Shown here: in pieces, positions 18,746 to 28,742 of the stretch
Numbering within the stretch: position 1 is the first letter of the stretch
Layout: every line of letters begins with the position of its first letter
Position numbers and translations under genes: made by a program
Notes under the pieces: model-generated
Told to the model about the DNA's origin: nothing
Database searches by the model: none
The model's input: only the letters and a program-made list of their open reading frames with translations
DNA from: HTCC2207 sp002685195
Lineage (GTDB): Bacteria > Pseudomonadota > Gammaproteobacteria > Pseudomonadales > Porticoccaceae
Reading direction: 5' to 3'
NCBI GenBank assembly: GCA_051201675.1
Contig: CP179212.1
Location: 1,798,001-1,862,000 of the forward strand
Length of the DNA stretch: 64,000 bases

Positions 18746-20539
18746 TTAGGTCTTTAACACCGCTAAAAATGCATCTTGAGGTATTTCCACACTACCAACT
18801 TGCTTCATTCTTTTCTTACCGGCCTTTTGTTTCTCCAGCAGTTTTTTCTTTCGAGTAACATCTCCACCATAGCACTTTGCTGTTACGTTTTTGCGCAGAG
18901 CTTTTACAGTTGTACGCGCAATGACACTTCCTCCAATAGCTGCTTGAATTGCAACATCAAACATCTGGCGAGGTATTAACTCTTTCATCTTGTCAGCCAA
19001 ATTTCGACCTTTTTGAATAGAATGGTCACGATGAGTGATAGCTGCTAAAGCGTCAACACGATCACCGTTAATAAGAATATCGAGCTTAACTAATGATGCC
19101 ATTTCAAAGCGCACAAATGCATAATCTAAAGATGCAAAACCACGACTAACGGACTTTAAGCGATCAAAAAAGTCCATCACAACTTCGCTCATGGGCAATT
19201 CATATCGAATAGATACCTGACCACCAATGAATTGCATATCTTTCTGAACTCCGCGCTTTTCGACGCAGAGTGTAATTACATTACCCACATATTCTTTTGG
19301 TACAAGAATATTAGCCTCACAAATCGGCTCACGCATTTCTTCAATTTGGCCTGGATCTGGAAGGTCAGACGGGTTGGACATATATAGAGTTTCACCCTTA
19401 GAAGTAATAATTTCATAGACAACCGTTGGCGCTGTTGTAATAAGGTCTAGGTTATATTCTCTCTCAAGCCTTTCTTGGATAATTTCCATGTGCAACATGC
19501 CAAGAAATCCACAACGAAAGCCGAACCCCAAGGCATCTGAACTCTCTGGTTCATAAAATAAAGATGCATCATTGACTGCAAGTTTACTTAGTGCTTCGCG
19601 AAATTCTTCGAAATCATCAGAGTCAACAGGAAACATGCCCGCATACACTTGAGGCTTGATCTTCTGAAACCCAGGCAAGGGATCGATATCGGTTGTACTT
19701 AAGGTGGTCAAAGTATCACCTACAGGGGCACCTAAAATATCCTTAATTCCAGCAACCATAAATCCGACTTCACCGGCCCTAAGAACACCTGTCTCTTTGC
19801 GTTTGGGCGTAAATACACCGACGCTATCAACCACATGGGCCTTACCAATTGACTTAGCGACAATCTTACTCTTAACCTCTAGCGTTCCTTGCATAACACG
19901 AACCAATGAAACAACACCAAGATAGTTATCAAACCAAGAATCAATAATTAACGCTTGCAAAGGCGCATCTACATCCCCTGTGGGAGGTGGGACTTGGTGA
20001 ACTAACTCTTCTAAAATTTCTCCAATGCCTTCGCCCGTTTTAGCGCTACATCGGACCGCATCGTCAGCTTCAATCCCAATTATATTTTCAATCTCATTGA
20101 TTACTTTTTCTGGTTCAGCCTGGGGTAGATCCATTTTGTTCAAAACAGGAATAACTTCAAGGCCTTGAGCTATAGCTGTATAGCAATTAGCAACTGATTG
20201 AGCCTCTACTCCCTGAGCTGCATCAACAATAAGAAGAGCACCCTCACATGCGGCAAGGGATCTTGAAACCTCATAGGAAAAATCAACATGGCCAGGCGTA
20301 TCAATGAAATTAAGCTGGTAGGTTTTTCCATCTTGTGCGGTATAGGGCAACGTTACACTCTGAGCCTTAATAGTAATCCCGCGCTCCCGCTCAATATCCA
20401 TAGAGTCAAGAACTTGAGCGGCCATCTCACGCTCGCTCAGTCCTCCGCATAACTGGATAAAGCGATCGGCAATGGTCGATTTCCCATGATCAATATGGGC
20501 TATGATTGAGAAATTTCTAATATGACTAAGATCAGACAA
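18746..20539 (-). CDS. lepA: Elongation factor 4 (back-translocating GTPase LepA)
   Basis: The product has 597 residues. G1 is AHIDHGKSTIADR, G3 is DTPGHVDF and G4 is NKMDLP. The LepA-specific C-terminal domain ends with basic GGDVTRKKKLLEKQKAGKKRMKQ. The start codon is TTG. It acts on stalled or mis-translocated ribosomes. It is placed between mucD and lepB. Confidence 0.97.
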   Translation of the reverse strand: MSDLSHIRNFSIIAHIDHGKSTIADRFIQLCGGLSEREMAAQVLDSMDIERERGITIKAQSVTLPYTAQDGKTYQLNFIDTPGHVDFSYEVSRSLAACEGALLIVDAAQGVEAQSVANCYTAIAQGLEVIPVLNKMDLPQAEPEKVINEIENIIGIEADDAVRCSAKTGEGIGEILEELVHQVPPPTGDVDAPLQALIIDSWFDNYLGVVSLVRVMQGTLEVKSKIVAKSIGKAHVVDSVGVFTPKRKETGVLRAGEVGFMVAGIKDILGAPVGDTLTTLSTTDIDPLPGFQKIKPQVYAGMFPVDSDDFEEFREALSKLAVNDASLFYEPESSDALGFGFRCGFLGMLHMEIIQERLEREYNLDLITTAPTVVYEIITSKGETLYMSNPSDLPDPGQIEEMREPICEANILVPKEYVGNVITLCVEKRGVQKDMQFIGGQVSIRYELPMSEVVMDFFDRLKSVSRGFASLDYAFVRFEMASLVKLDILINGDRVDALAAITHRDHSIQKGRNLADKMKELIPRQMFDVAIQAAIGGSVIARTTVKALRKNVTAKCYGGDVTRKKKLLEKQKAGKKRMKQVGSVEIPQDAFLAVLKT

Positions 20540-20634
20540 TGGTTTGTACTACCCTTCAAATAAGCGCGCGCAGTCTAGCCTATTTGCCGCAATGAAGCTA
20601 TGAGAGCGATGCAAATACATCAGTATTGCGTTAA

Positions 20635-21999
20635 TCATTCATCAATCTGAATAGTTCTAAAAATTGCCTTCCCCTGCCGATAAAAGCGAATGCGTATTGG
20701 AGTGCTTTTAGGAATTTCTGCTATGACCAATTGATACTCCTCTGAGTCATCGATGCGGCTATACCCCAATTGAATAATAATATCGCCAACCTCTAAACCC
20801 GCGATATCAGCAGGCGACTCAGATTGCACCTTGACCACCTCTACTCCTCCGCGCAGGCGCAACAGACGCAGATCTTCTGCTCCCGGATCTGCAACAGAGA
20901 GCCCAAGGCGATCTGATTGGTCTGTAACAGAAGCTTGGATGTTGTCGTCTCCTTCGAGGGCTCCAATCTTCAACTTTAATTCTTTGAATTTTCCTTCACG
21001 GTACACTTCGACATTGATCATTTCCCCTGGTTCTATCAGTCCAACAATGTGCGGCAGATCCTCTGACCGTAAAATAGCCTGACCATCTACACTTACAATC
21101 ACATCATCAGGCTGTATGCCACCATTGGCAGCAGCGCTATTAGGTGTTACAGATTCAATATATGCACCTATGGGTCCGGGCAACCCAAGAGCGCCTGCCA
21201 TAAACTGATCCACATCACTTATACCCACACCAAGGAAACCTCTTCTCACCTCACCACTATCTCTAAGTTGAGCAACCACATTACTCGCGATACTGACTGG
21301 TATAGAAAAGGATAGACCTACTGAACCGCCAGTAGGCGAATAAATCTGAGAATTAATACCGACTACTTCTCCATCTAGATTGAACAGCGGGCCTCCGGAA
21401 TTACCCCTGTTAATTGCCACATCAGTCTGAATGAAAGGCACATAGTTCTCTCCTTTCTCTGTGGGTAAACTGCGCCCAATGGCGCTTACAATACCCGCCG
21501 TCACTGAATAGTCCAAACCAAAAGGTGACCCTATAGCAAGGACCCAAGACCCTACCTTAATGCTCTCAGAAGATGCAAACTTCAAACTAGGCAAATTATC
21601 AGCTTCAATTTTCAACAAGGCCAGATCAGATCGTCGATCAGAGCCCACAATGACCGCTGAATACTCACTACGATTAGCAAATTGAACTTGGATGTCGTCT
21701 GCACCGTCCACCACATGATGGTTAGTTAAAATATACCCATCCTTAGAAATCACAAACCCAGAACCCATGGTTCTAGCGGGTCTCGCTGGGCGTCGGCGCT
21801 GCTCCAGCAACTCTCTAAACATCTCGGGGACCTGCCCCCGTAACGTGTCACGATTATCAGCTGGCTTACTAACAGTATTAATTTTCACTACAGCGGGTGC
21901 TGCTGCTTCGACTAGCGCACTAAAGTCCGGCAAGTCAGCATAAGTCTTATCCACACAAACAATTAATAGCAGAGTGGTAAACACTATCTTTTTAAACAC
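20635..21999 (-). CDS. mucD: Periplasmic serine protease of the DegP/HtrA type (MucD)
   Basis: The product has 454 residues, starting with a signal peptide (about 1-21, cleaved near TYA). The trypsin-like triad is His95 (LTNHHVVDGA), Asp125 (RRSDLALLK) and Ser201 (NRGNSGGPLF), followed by two PDZ domains (about 255-345 and 360-450). It degrades or refolds misfolded envelope proteins. The position right after rseABC matches mucD of the Pseudomonas algU-mucABCD cluster. Confidence 0.95.
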   Translation of the reverse strand: MFKKIVFTTLLLIVCVDKTYADLPDFSALVEAAAPAVVKINTVSKPADNRDTLRGQVPEMFRELLEQRRRPARPARTMGSGFVISKDGYILTNHHVVDGADDIQVQFANRSEYSAVIVGSDRRSDLALLKIEADNLPSLKFASSESIKVGSWVLAIGSPFGLDYSVTAGIVSAIGRSLPTEKGENYVPFIQTDVAINRGNSGGPLFNLDGEVVGINSQIYSPTGGSVGLSFSIPVSIASNVVAQLRDSGEVRRGFLGVGISDVDQFMAGALGLPGPIGAYIESVTPNSAAANGGIQPDDVIVSVDGQAILRSEDLPHIVGLIEPGEMINVEVYREGKFKELKLKIGALEGDDNIQASVTDQSDRLGLSVADPGAEDLRLLRLRGGVEVVKVQSESPADIAGLEVGDIIIQLGYSRIDDSEEYQLVIAEIPKSTPIRIRFYRQGKAIFRTIQIDE

Positions 22000-22020
22000 T
22001 TAAAACTCCATAAAATATAA

Positions 22021-22509
22021 TTAAATAAAACGTTGCTCTATTTTTTCTAACTCACGAGGATCATTCTGGATGCCAAATAAAACTGGATTGCTTTGAACAT
22101 CCGCTTGGGCCTTTTGACCGCGCATATTGACTAAAATTCCGCCACCAACGAGGCCAATTAATGCCCCCAAGATACTAAATAAATCTTGCTCAAGAGTCTT
22201 CCCTTCATCACCCAACATCCAAGCGCCCGTTAAGGCTCCGATGACAGGTATCAGATAAACCATCAGAGATCCTTTCACTACTATATGTTCGGGAATACCA
22301 ATAGTCACAGACTGCCCCAACCGCAATGAATCGACACAGAAATCTCCGGGCAATACTCGGATCTCATTTTTAGTACCGGTCAGTTTGGTCAGAGCAGTAT
22401 GGCCGCAGCCTTTTTGTGCACTACAAGAGTCGCATGTAGTCTGCTGAATGGTCTCGACCATCAAGCTATCTTGGTTTTTTGAGACGACTGTTCCGGTTTC
22501 GAAAATCAT
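22021..22509 (-). CDS. rseC: Sigma-E factor regulatory protein RseC
   Basis: The product has 162 residues. A soluble N-terminal part contains a cysteine cluster (TCDSCSAQKGCG), and two membrane helices follow (about 82-100 and 108-130). These are the marks of the RseC/SoxR-reducing-complex family. Related proteins have been linked to sigma-E control and to keeping the SoxR iron-sulfur cluster reduced. It sits between rseB and mucD. Confidence 0.92.
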   Translation of the reverse strand: MIFETGTVVSKNQDSLMVETIQQTTCDSCSAQKGCGHTALTKLTGTKNEIRVLPGDFCVDSLRLGQSVTIGIPEHIVVKGSLMVYLIPVIGALTGAWMLGDEGKTLEQDLFSILGALIGLVGGGILVNMRGQKAQADVQSNPVLFGIQNDPRELEKIEQRFI

Positions 22510-22530
22510 GTTAATACCTGTAACTAAAAG

Positions 22531-23505
22531 TTACGACGGCTTGAGCTGTTTAGATGCATGGACAATTGATTCCGCGACCATTTTTGCAGTGCCAGCTGGG
22601 ATCTCACCTACAACAGACACTGTAACTTCTGTATCAGCAATCTTTGTCTTGCTTGTTACAAACACACTAGCACCATGACGGGTAGCTAAAACAGGTAGCT
22701 TAGCACTGACCTCAGGAGATTCGACAAAAACCGAAAAGACAGCTAATCCATCAGAATAAACCAGCATTTGTTGACCTGTCTGCCCATTTCTTTCAGAGTC
22801 AATCAGCTGAAATCCAGAAGGTACCCAGCTAGCACTCCAATTGCTTTTATCTTCAGTGGAATCTGCGCTCTTACAATCTTTCTCCACTTGAAAACCCCCG
22901 TCAGGAAAATCCAACGAGGCAACATCTTCGCCAACGTTTAGCTCAACAAATTGGAATCTTTCCAGAGGATTCCCTGAAAGGTCTAATAATACGGACATTA
23001 ATAGAAGATTAGTCTCATTATCAACTGCCAAAACATAGGGTAACCGATGCTCGTCTTTTGGATTTACCAACACCATACTGGCTTTGCGATTCGCAACGCG
23101 CAATTGACCTCGAGTTTCCAAAAAATAAGATTCTTGAAGTAGTTTAAAACTATTAGTGTTTATATTTGGTAGTGAATCCATGTCTGTATCTTTCATATGG
23201 CTTGACTCGCAACTCAAACCACTACGAAATTTCGAAAATTCACCCTCGGGGCCGTCTAAATGAATAATTTTCTCAAAACTAATTCCATCTTGAACGAGAT
23301 GAATTATCTTCGATGTCTTCAGGCGACCTGACTTTTCGTAAGTTATCAGGCCTGAATAGTTCAACTCATCTGATGCCTCGATCATATTTCTCATTAGCAT
23401 CTGGGCCGAATTCTCTTGTTGAGATATCGAATGACTAGAAACGAAAATGGCGGTCATAATAACCGCCACTTTGAATATTTTAACGTTACGAAATTTTGTC
23501 ACCAC
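22531..23505 (-). CDS. rseB: Periplasmic sigma-E regulator RseB (MucB)
   Basis: The product has 324 residues with a signal peptide (about 1-29). It has an N-terminal lipoprotein-like domain (AQMLMRNMIEASDELNYSG, with the family's YEKSGRLKTSKIIH segment) and a C-terminal domain from about 215. RseB binds the periplasmic part of RseA and blocks its cleavage until lipopolysaccharide intermediates displace it. The start is a GTG 6 bases after the rseA stop. Confidence 0.93.
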   Translation of the reverse strand: MVTKFRNVKIFKVAVIMTAIFVSSHSISQQENSAQMLMRNMIEASDELNYSGLITYEKSGRLKTSKIIHLVQDGISFEKIIHLDGPEGEFSKFRSGLSCESSHMKDTDMDSLPNINTNSFKLLQESYFLETRGQLRVANRKASMVLVNPKDEHRLPYVLAVDNETNLLLMSVLLDLSGNPLERFQFVELNVGEDVASLDFPDGGFQVEKDCKSADSTEDKSNWSASWVPSGFQLIDSERNGQTGQQMLVYSDGLAVFSVFVESPEVSAKLPVLATRHGASVFVTSKTKIADTEVTVSVVGEIPAGTAKMVAESIVHASKQLKPS

Positions 23506-23511
23506 TAAAGT

Positions 23512-24147
23512 TTATTCCTTTTGAGTAGGTAATTCACGTTGCTCTATCCGTGCGTAGGGGAGCATTCCTTGATTCCTCACATAAGGAGCCTGATTGGAAT
23601 GCTTGGCCAAAATATATGACAAATAGAGACGTATTTCTCGCTCTGAATATTGTTTCTCAGGAATACCTTCAGAACTCACAGCCCTTACATCAGCATCCAA
23701 CGTCCAACCCAAGGGAACCTGATTCACTGGACCAACTATATCACTAACCGATTTATCGTCAATCTCGGCAAATTTCATTGTGTCATTAACGTTTAATTCA
23801 GATTGTTCAAACTGCTGAACCCCCATTATGGCGACCACAGCAACTGAAGCAGCAATGGCAAAGCGGCCAGAGGAGCTTAAAATTCTTCCAAGAGGGTTCG
23901 TTTTGAGTGTATCTTCATTTTTGATCGCTTCAGAAATAACAGATGAATAGTCTACATCAGACACAACGCCGCCTCTCATCACCGCTGAAATAGCGTGATA
24001 GCGCTGCCATTTCCCTCGAATGGTAAGAGCGTTAGCCCCATCATTAGATGCCAACTCCTTCAAGACTCTGCGAGTTTCAAGATCTTGCGCCTCACCGTCC
24101 ATCATGGCAGATAACGACTCGCCTAAATTTTCATCATATTGACTCAT
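23512..24147 (-). CDS. rseA: Anti-sigma-E factor RseA (MucA)
   Basis: The product has 211 residues. A cytoplasmic anti-sigma domain (ESLSAMMDGEAQDLETRRVL, about 10-95), a single membrane helix near 103-121 and a periplasmic tail are visible. It holds RpoE at the membrane until DegS/RseP-type proteolysis. The gene directly follows rpoE, in the same order as algU-mucA. Confidence 0.94.
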   Translation of the reverse strand: MSQYDENLGESLSAMMDGEAQDLETRRVLKELASNDGANALTIRGKWQRYHAISAVMRGGVVSDVDYSSVISEAIKNEDTLKTNPLGRILSSSGRFAIAASVAVVAIMGVQQFEQSELNVNDTMKFAEIDDKSVSDIVGPVNQVPLGWTLDADVRAVSSEGIPEKQYSEREIRLYLSYILAKHSNQAPYVRNQGMLPYARIEQRELPTQKE

Positions 24148-24227
24148 TTCTATGCCTCTTAAAGGTACTAAACTTCTTTAAATGCTGTGTCTATGACCAA
24201 CCAATAAGTAAAAGGTTCACTAATCTT

Positions 24228-24818
24228 CTATTCAGTGTTAATTAGTTTACCTACAACCGTATCAATTGACTCTCTAGCCCTGAAGATACGTGATCTTACA
24301 GTACCCACAGGGCATTCCATAATTTCAGCAATTTCTTCGTAGCTAAGACCTTCATACTCTCTCAATGTAACGGCTGTGCGAAGATCTTCTGGCAGCTCAG
24401 CAATAGATTTAACGATTACTGACTCTAATTCATCTCGAAAAAGCTGATTCTCAGGTGTCCCTAAATCTTTTAAATACTCACTTCCAGAATAATACTCGGC
24501 ATCATCTATATCAACATCTGAACCTGGTGGCCGTCGACTGCGTGAGACCAAATAATTTTTCGCGGTGTTCACCGCAATCCGATAAAGCCAAGTATAAAAC
24601 TGGCTTTCACCTCGAAACTTAGGAAGTGCTCGATAGGCTTTTATAAAAGCTTCTTGCACAACATCTGCCACCTCATCAGTGTCTCGTACGAAACGACCGA
24701 CTATGGCATGGACCTTATGCTGATACTTTAAAACTAAAAGATCAAAAGCTCTCTTATCGCCCTCTTGCACTCTAACCACCAACTGCTGATCTGTGGCTTC
24801 ACCTTTAATTTCAGTCAT
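24228..24818 (-). CDS. rpoE: RNA polymerase sigma factor RpoE (AlgU type)
   Basis: The product has 196 residues. The sigma region 2 segment DLLVLKYQHKVHAIVGRFV with DVVQEAFIKAYRAL, and the region 4 helix-turn-helix GLSYEEIAEIMECPVGTVRSR, are near-consensus for ECF group 2 sigma-E. It directs the envelope stress response. I did not find a convincing sigma-E promoter (GAACTT plus TCTGA) upstream, although autoregulation is usual for this family. Confidence 0.97.
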   Translation of the reverse strand: MTEIKGEATDQQLVVRVQEGDKRAFDLLVLKYQHKVHAIVGRFVRDTDEVADVVQEAFIKAYRALPKFRGESQFYTWLYRIAVNTAKNYLVSRSRRPPGSDVDIDDAEYYSGSEYLKDLGTPENQLFRDELESVIVKSIAELPEDLRTAVTLREYEGLSYEEIAEIMECPVGTVRSRIFRARESIDTVVGKLINTE

Positions 24819-24974
24819 TCACTATTCCGACTTTGCTACTTTTGATTAGATTAATTAAAGCAAACGGAATGAAAGATCCCATAATGCTTTACTACAGACC
24901 ACTGAATGCCTGTTAAGTTCGCTTGATTCAAAATGTTATATTATCATGTCGCTCCAATACTGTGTGACATACAA

Positions 24975-26597
24975 ATGAAGCAAACCCATCTTTATGACGT
25001 TCTTATCATTGGTAGTGGTGCTGCTGGTCTAACGAGCGCCCTGCAATTAGATAAAAACCTCAATATTGCTCTAATCAGCAAATCTTCCCTGCAAGGTGGA
25101 GCCTCTTGGCTCGCTCAAGGCGGTATTGCAGCAGTTTTTGATGAAAACGATAGTGCCGATGCTCATGTTGAAGACACCCTTGTTGCAGGAGCTGGTCTAT
25201 GCCATGAAGAATCAGTGCGCTTTGTGGTAGAAAACGGTCCTGAGGCTGTGAGTTGGCTCATTGAGCAGGGCGTTACCTTTACTCGAGAGAACAATCAGCA
25301 GAATTATCACCTCACACAAGAGGGCGGCCACAGTCATCGAAGAATTCTTCATACTGCGGACGCAACAGGGAAGGAAGTCACTGGAACGCTAGTCGATCAG
25401 GCCATTGCCGCTCCTAACATTGACATCTTCGAACATCATTGTGCTGTTGATTTGGTCACTCAAGCGGATAAAAACTCACGCAAGATTCGATGTACTGGCG
25501 CTTATTTGCTAGACATACAAACGTCGGTAATATCACTATTTCAGGCCAAAAGCGTAATACTTGCATCTGGAGGTGCCAGTAAAGCCTACCTCTATACTAG
25601 CAACCCGGATGGAGCCAGTGGCGATGGGATTGCGATGGCATGGCGTAAAGGTTGTCGAGTCGCAAATTTGGAGTTCAATCAATTTCATCCAACTTGTTTG
25701 TATCATCCCAAAGCCAAGTCATTTTTGATCACTGAGGCCCTGCGTGGAGAGGGTGCTATTTTGCAGCTCCCCAACGGAAGTCCCTTCATGAAGAATTTCC
25801 ACCCCGATGCAGAGCTTGCTCCCAGAGATGTAGTAGCACGGGCTATAGATCATGAAATGAAGAGACTAGGAAGTGACTGCCTGTATTTGGATATAAGCCA
25901 TCAATCTGCTGAGTTCATTACGGAGCACTTCCCTACTGTTTATAAACAGTGTTTACAGTACGGAATTGATATTACAACCGACCCCATTCCAGTTGTTCCG
26001 GCTGCACACTACACCTGCGGCGGGATTATGGTTAGCAATGACGGCCAGACTGATCTGCTAAATCTCTATGCCATCGGTGAAAATGCCTTTACTGGGTTGC
26101 ATGGAGCAAACCGAATGGCAAGTAACTCTCTACTAGAGTGCTTGGTATACGCCCAGGGAGCAGCCAGAAAAATCAATCAACAAGTTGGTCAAATTCCTGT
26201 TCCTGATTTTATTCCTGAGTGGGATGAATCCAGAGTAGGTCACTCAGATGAAGACGTTGTTATCTCCCATAACTGGGATGAACTTCGCCGTTTCATGTGG
26301 GATTACGTCGGTATTGTCCGAACAGATAAACGCCTAGCACGGGCTCAACATCGAATTAAACTTCTCCAAAAAGAAATCCAAGAATACTATAGCAATTGCC
26401 TAGTTACTCGAGACCTACTAGAGCTTAGGAATCTGGCAACAGTATCTGAATTGATTATTCGCTGCGCCATGCAACGTAAGGAAAGTCGCGGACTTCACTT
26501 TACCTTAGACTATCCTGAATTATCACCCATTGCCCGAGATACCGTGATGGTTCCCATTAATTACGCTGGTCAAGATGTCATCATTAACCGTGATTAG
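24975..26597 (+). CDS. nadB: L-aspartate oxidase
   Basis: The product has 540 residues from the ATG at 24975. An ATG 42 bases upstream is in frame but adds residues before the FAD motif that the family lacks. The FAD-binding motif is VLIIGSGAAGLTSALQL, followed by SLQGGASWLAQGG, NQFHPTCLYHP, LRGEGA and GLHGANRMASNSLLECLVY, all family signatures. It oxidises L-aspartate to iminoaspartate, the first step of NAD synthesis. It is divergent from rpoE and convergent with ygfX, as in many relatives. Confidence 0.96.
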   Translation: MKQTHLYDVLIIGSGAAGLTSALQLDKNLNIALISKSSLQGGASWLAQGGIAAVFDENDSADAHVEDTLVAGAGLCHEESVRFVVENGPEAVSWLIEQGVTFTRENNQQNYHLTQEGGHSHRRILHTADATGKEVTGTLVDQAIAAPNIDIFEHHCAVDLVTQADKNSRKIRCTGAYLLDIQTSVISLFQAKSVILASGGASKAYLYTSNPDGASGDGIAMAWRKGCRVANLEFNQFHPTCLYHPKAKSFLITEALRGEGAILQLPNGSPFMKNFHPDAELAPRDVVARAIDHEMKRLGSDCLYLDISHQSAEFITEHFPTVYKQCLQYGIDITTDPIPVVPAAHYTCGGIMVSNDGQTDLLNLYAIGENAFTGLHGANRMASNSLLECLVYAQGAARKINQQVGQIPVPDFIPEWDESRVGHSDEDVVISHNWDELRRFMWDYVGIVRTDKRLARAQHRIKLLQKEIQEYYSNCLVTRDLLELRNLATVSELIIRCAMQRKESRGLHFTLDYPELSPIARDTVMVPINYAGQDVIINRD

Positions 26598-26599
26598 TG

Positions 26600-27022
26600 T
26601 TAAGTACCGCGAGAAAGTAATAGGGACCGCAGTTGATGATGCTCTGCAGAATTAACAACATCTTTTGTAATTGCCCGCCTAAATACAACCCCTTCAGGGG
26701 TTCTAAAATAGATAATAATCAACCAATCTGTAATAAATTGATCTGAGTGTAATCGTAATTCAGTTAAATCATCTCTACCGTAAAGATTCCATAGGTCCGT
26801 TTCAGAATTGAACACCAACTCTTCCATTTGAGCTAGACGCATGACAGTGATTGATTGGTAAAAAAACAGCCCTAGCGCAATGATAGCGAGGAGTTTAATC
26901 CAGAATACTATTGGGAGTAAAATTAACAAAAGTAAAATCCATACGGCCAGTCCCACGCTGGCTAGCACGAGGGTTTTCGATGGCTTAAGACTAAACCGCT
27001 GATGGTTTTTTGCGACTATCAC
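26600..27022 (-). CDS. ygfX: YgfX-like (CptA) two-helix membrane protein
   Basis: The product has 140 residues, with two adjacent membrane helices (about 18-55) followed by a soluble C-terminal part, the YgfX layout. The GTG start overlaps sdhE by 32 bases. YgfX is encoded with SdhE in many gammaproteobacteria and has been described both as a partner of SdhE and as an inner-membrane toxin acting on FtsZ and MreB in E. coli. The sequence is divergent, so the name rests on topology and context. Confidence 0.75.
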   Translation of the reverse strand: MIVAKNHQRFSLKPSKTLVLASVGLAVWILLLLILLPIVFWIKLLAIIALGLFFYQSITVMRLAQMEELVFNSETDLWNLYGRDDLTELRLHSDQFITDWLIIIYFRTPEGVVFRRAITKDVVNSAEHHQLRSLLLSRGT

Positions 27023-27242
27023 GAATTATCTGCAGTATCCTTTGCATGTTTGGATCAGTGGGCTGCTCTCTTTGCATGAACCATAAAAATAAGGTCTGGT
27101 CTTCGCAGTCCAAAAGCACCTGAAACCGAAGTTGGTCTTGCTCATCTAATGAATCATAGACATTTTCAACAAAGGGAGTAAGAATTAGATCTAGTTCTAG
27201 CATGCCGCGGCGACTAGCCCAAAGCAGACGATTTTTATTCAT
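26991..27242 (-). CDS. sdhE: Succinate dehydrogenase flavinylation factor SdhE
   Basis: The product has 83 residues from the ATG at 27242. An upstream TTG would add 14 residues that the family lacks. The motif RRGMLELDLIL contains the conserved RGxxE. The LLDCEDQTLFLWFMQ segment also fits. SdhE promotes covalent FAD attachment to SdhA and FrdA. The overlap with ygfX matches the sdhE-ygfX operon of E. coli. Confidence 0.92.
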   Translation of the reverse strand: MNKNRLLWASRRGMLELDLILTPFVENVYDSLDEQDQLRFQVLLDCEDQTLFLWFMQREQPTDPNMQRILQIIRDSRKKPSAV

Positions 27243-27316
27243 AGCTAATGATTCAGTGTGCAAAAGCGGTATTATAAGAGACAATTAACTATAAACAAAT
27301 AGGATCAATTAAACCT

Positions 27317-28312
27317 ATGAACTGGCAACTCCTTTTCCCAGATCATTCAGCGATTGCTAACAGTGAGTACTCGAATATCATAGAGTCGTTCGGCGAATCT
27401 GTGGGAGACTATCCTGCACTGCCTAAGACAACAGTGCTAAGTACGAATCATCGCGGTTATATCAAATTAAACGGCCCAGACAGTGAAAGATTTTTGCAAG
27501 GGCAGGTCACCTGTGATCTTTCGTCACTGGAGGCTGGTGAATCTAAAAATGGAGCTCACCTTACACCAAAAGGACGCATTATATTTTTGTTTAGTGCTAC
27601 AAAAGGCGATGATGGCACCCTTCTGTTAGAGACCCATCACTCTGTTGTTGAAGTTGCTATTAGTAGTCTTAGAAAGTATTCAGTCTTCTTCAAAACTGAG
27701 ATCGTTGACGTCACCCATGAATTCTTGAGCGTGATGATTTCCGGTTCAGGTAGCGAATCTTTGGTTGAAAAAGTCCAGTGGCACTCAGTAGGAGAAATTA
27801 GCCCCTCAGTTTTTTCTACTACACTCGATGTCGCGAGCGCGATTGAACAGTTACAGACGATAACACATTTGGTTACACCCGCTGGACAGGGTTATAGCGA
27901 CCTATTGCGTATTCGTGCTGGCACGGCCGATGTCGTAGAACAAACTTCAGATGAATTCATTGTGCAAATGATCAATCTGGACGCTCTTGATTATATAAAC
28001 TTCAAAAAAGGGTGCTACACCGGGCAAGAAATAGTCGCGCGTGCTCATTATCGAGGGGCTGTGAAACGACGGCTGTATCGTATTGGTCTCGACACAGAAG
28101 TTAGTCCGCCCCTCAAGCAAGGATTAATGAACACCGAAGGAAAGGTGATTGGGACTATTGCTGCTGCTGCACCAGCCAGCAACACAACCGTCGAAGTCTT
28201 GGCTATTTTGGCTATAAAGTCTGCTGACTGCTCAAAGGTTAAATTTGGAGAGCAAGATCTGGTCCCAATGAGGCTCTTACCGCTGCCTTATGAGCTCCCT
28301 AAATCATCGTGA
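27317..28312 (+). CDS. ygfZ: Folate-binding iron-sulfur repair protein YgfZ
   Basis: The product has 331 residues with the GcvT-like fold. The signature K-G-C-Y-x-G-Q-E is present in NFKKGCYTGQEIVARAHYRG, with its conserved Cys. The N-terminal part contains KLNGPDSERFLQGQVTCDLS, also conserved. YgfZ is a tetrahydrofolate-dependent helper in making or repairing certain iron-sulfur clusters. It is divergent from sdhE-ygfX, the usual placement. Confidence 0.94.
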   Translation: MNWQLLFPDHSAIANSEYSNIIESFGESVGDYPALPKTTVLSTNHRGYIKLNGPDSERFLQGQVTCDLSSLEAGESKNGAHLTPKGRIIFLFSATKGDDGTLLLETHHSVVEVAISSLRKYSVFFKTEIVDVTHEFLSVMISGSGSESLVEKVQWHSVGEISPSVFSTTLDVASAIEQLQTITHLVTPAGQGYSDLLRIRAGTADVVEQTSDEFIVQMINLDALDYINFKKGCYTGQEIVARAHYRGAVKRRLYRIGLDTEVSPPLKQGLMNTEGKVIGTIAAAAPASNTTVEVLAILAIKSADCSKVKFGEQDLVPMRLLPLPYELPKSS

Positions 28313-28731
28313 ACCAAATCATTCTCTGGGCTAGTACCCACGAAAACCTACTCGTCTGGATGGGATTAATATCGTTGATCGTTTTCATTGTCAGCTTTGC
28401 TTCTCTGCCCTGGCTGGTGGCTTTGATCCCTGAAGATTATTTTATATCATCAAAACGACAGCTAACCCCTTGGAAAAATCGCTTTCCAGGAATGTGGGTG
28501 CTGGTTTTTGTGGTTAAAAACACCATTGGTTATCTTTTATTGTTGAGCGGGATGTTAATGTTGTTTTTACCCGGACAAGGTGTTTTAACCATGGTCGCAG
28601 GGCTACTAATGATGGATTATCCCGGTAAATTTGCCCTTGAGCGGAGAATCGCCCTAAGCCCCTCGATATTATCGAAACTAAACTGGTTGCGCAGAAAAGC
28701 TAATCGACCGCCCCTTAAAACAGACCCTTAA
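28309..28731 (+). CDS. Small membrane protein of the PGPGW type
   Basis: The product has 140 residues, starting at a GTG that overlaps the ygfZ stop by 4 bases. Two clear membrane regions (about 15-38 and 62-101) surround the motif LPGQGVLTMVAGLLMMDYPG, which resembles the PGPGW-repeat transmembrane family of unknown function. The end is basic (LNWLRRKANRPPLK). Coupling to ygfZ suggests cotranscription only; the function is unknown. Confidence 0.7.
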   Translation: MNQIILWASTHENLLVWMGLISLIVFIVSFASLPWLVALIPEDYFISSKRQLTPWKNRFPGMWVLVFVVKNTIGYLLLLSGMLMLFLPGQGVLTMVAGLLMMDYPGKFALERRIALSPSILSKLNWLRRKANRPPLKTDP

Positions 28732-28742
28732 CAAAAGATTAC

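Noticed and set aside
24819..24932. Sigma-E autoregulatory promoter upstream of rpoE
   Set aside because: GGATCTT and TCTAA occur on the minus strand but are about 22 bases apart, too far for sigma-E.
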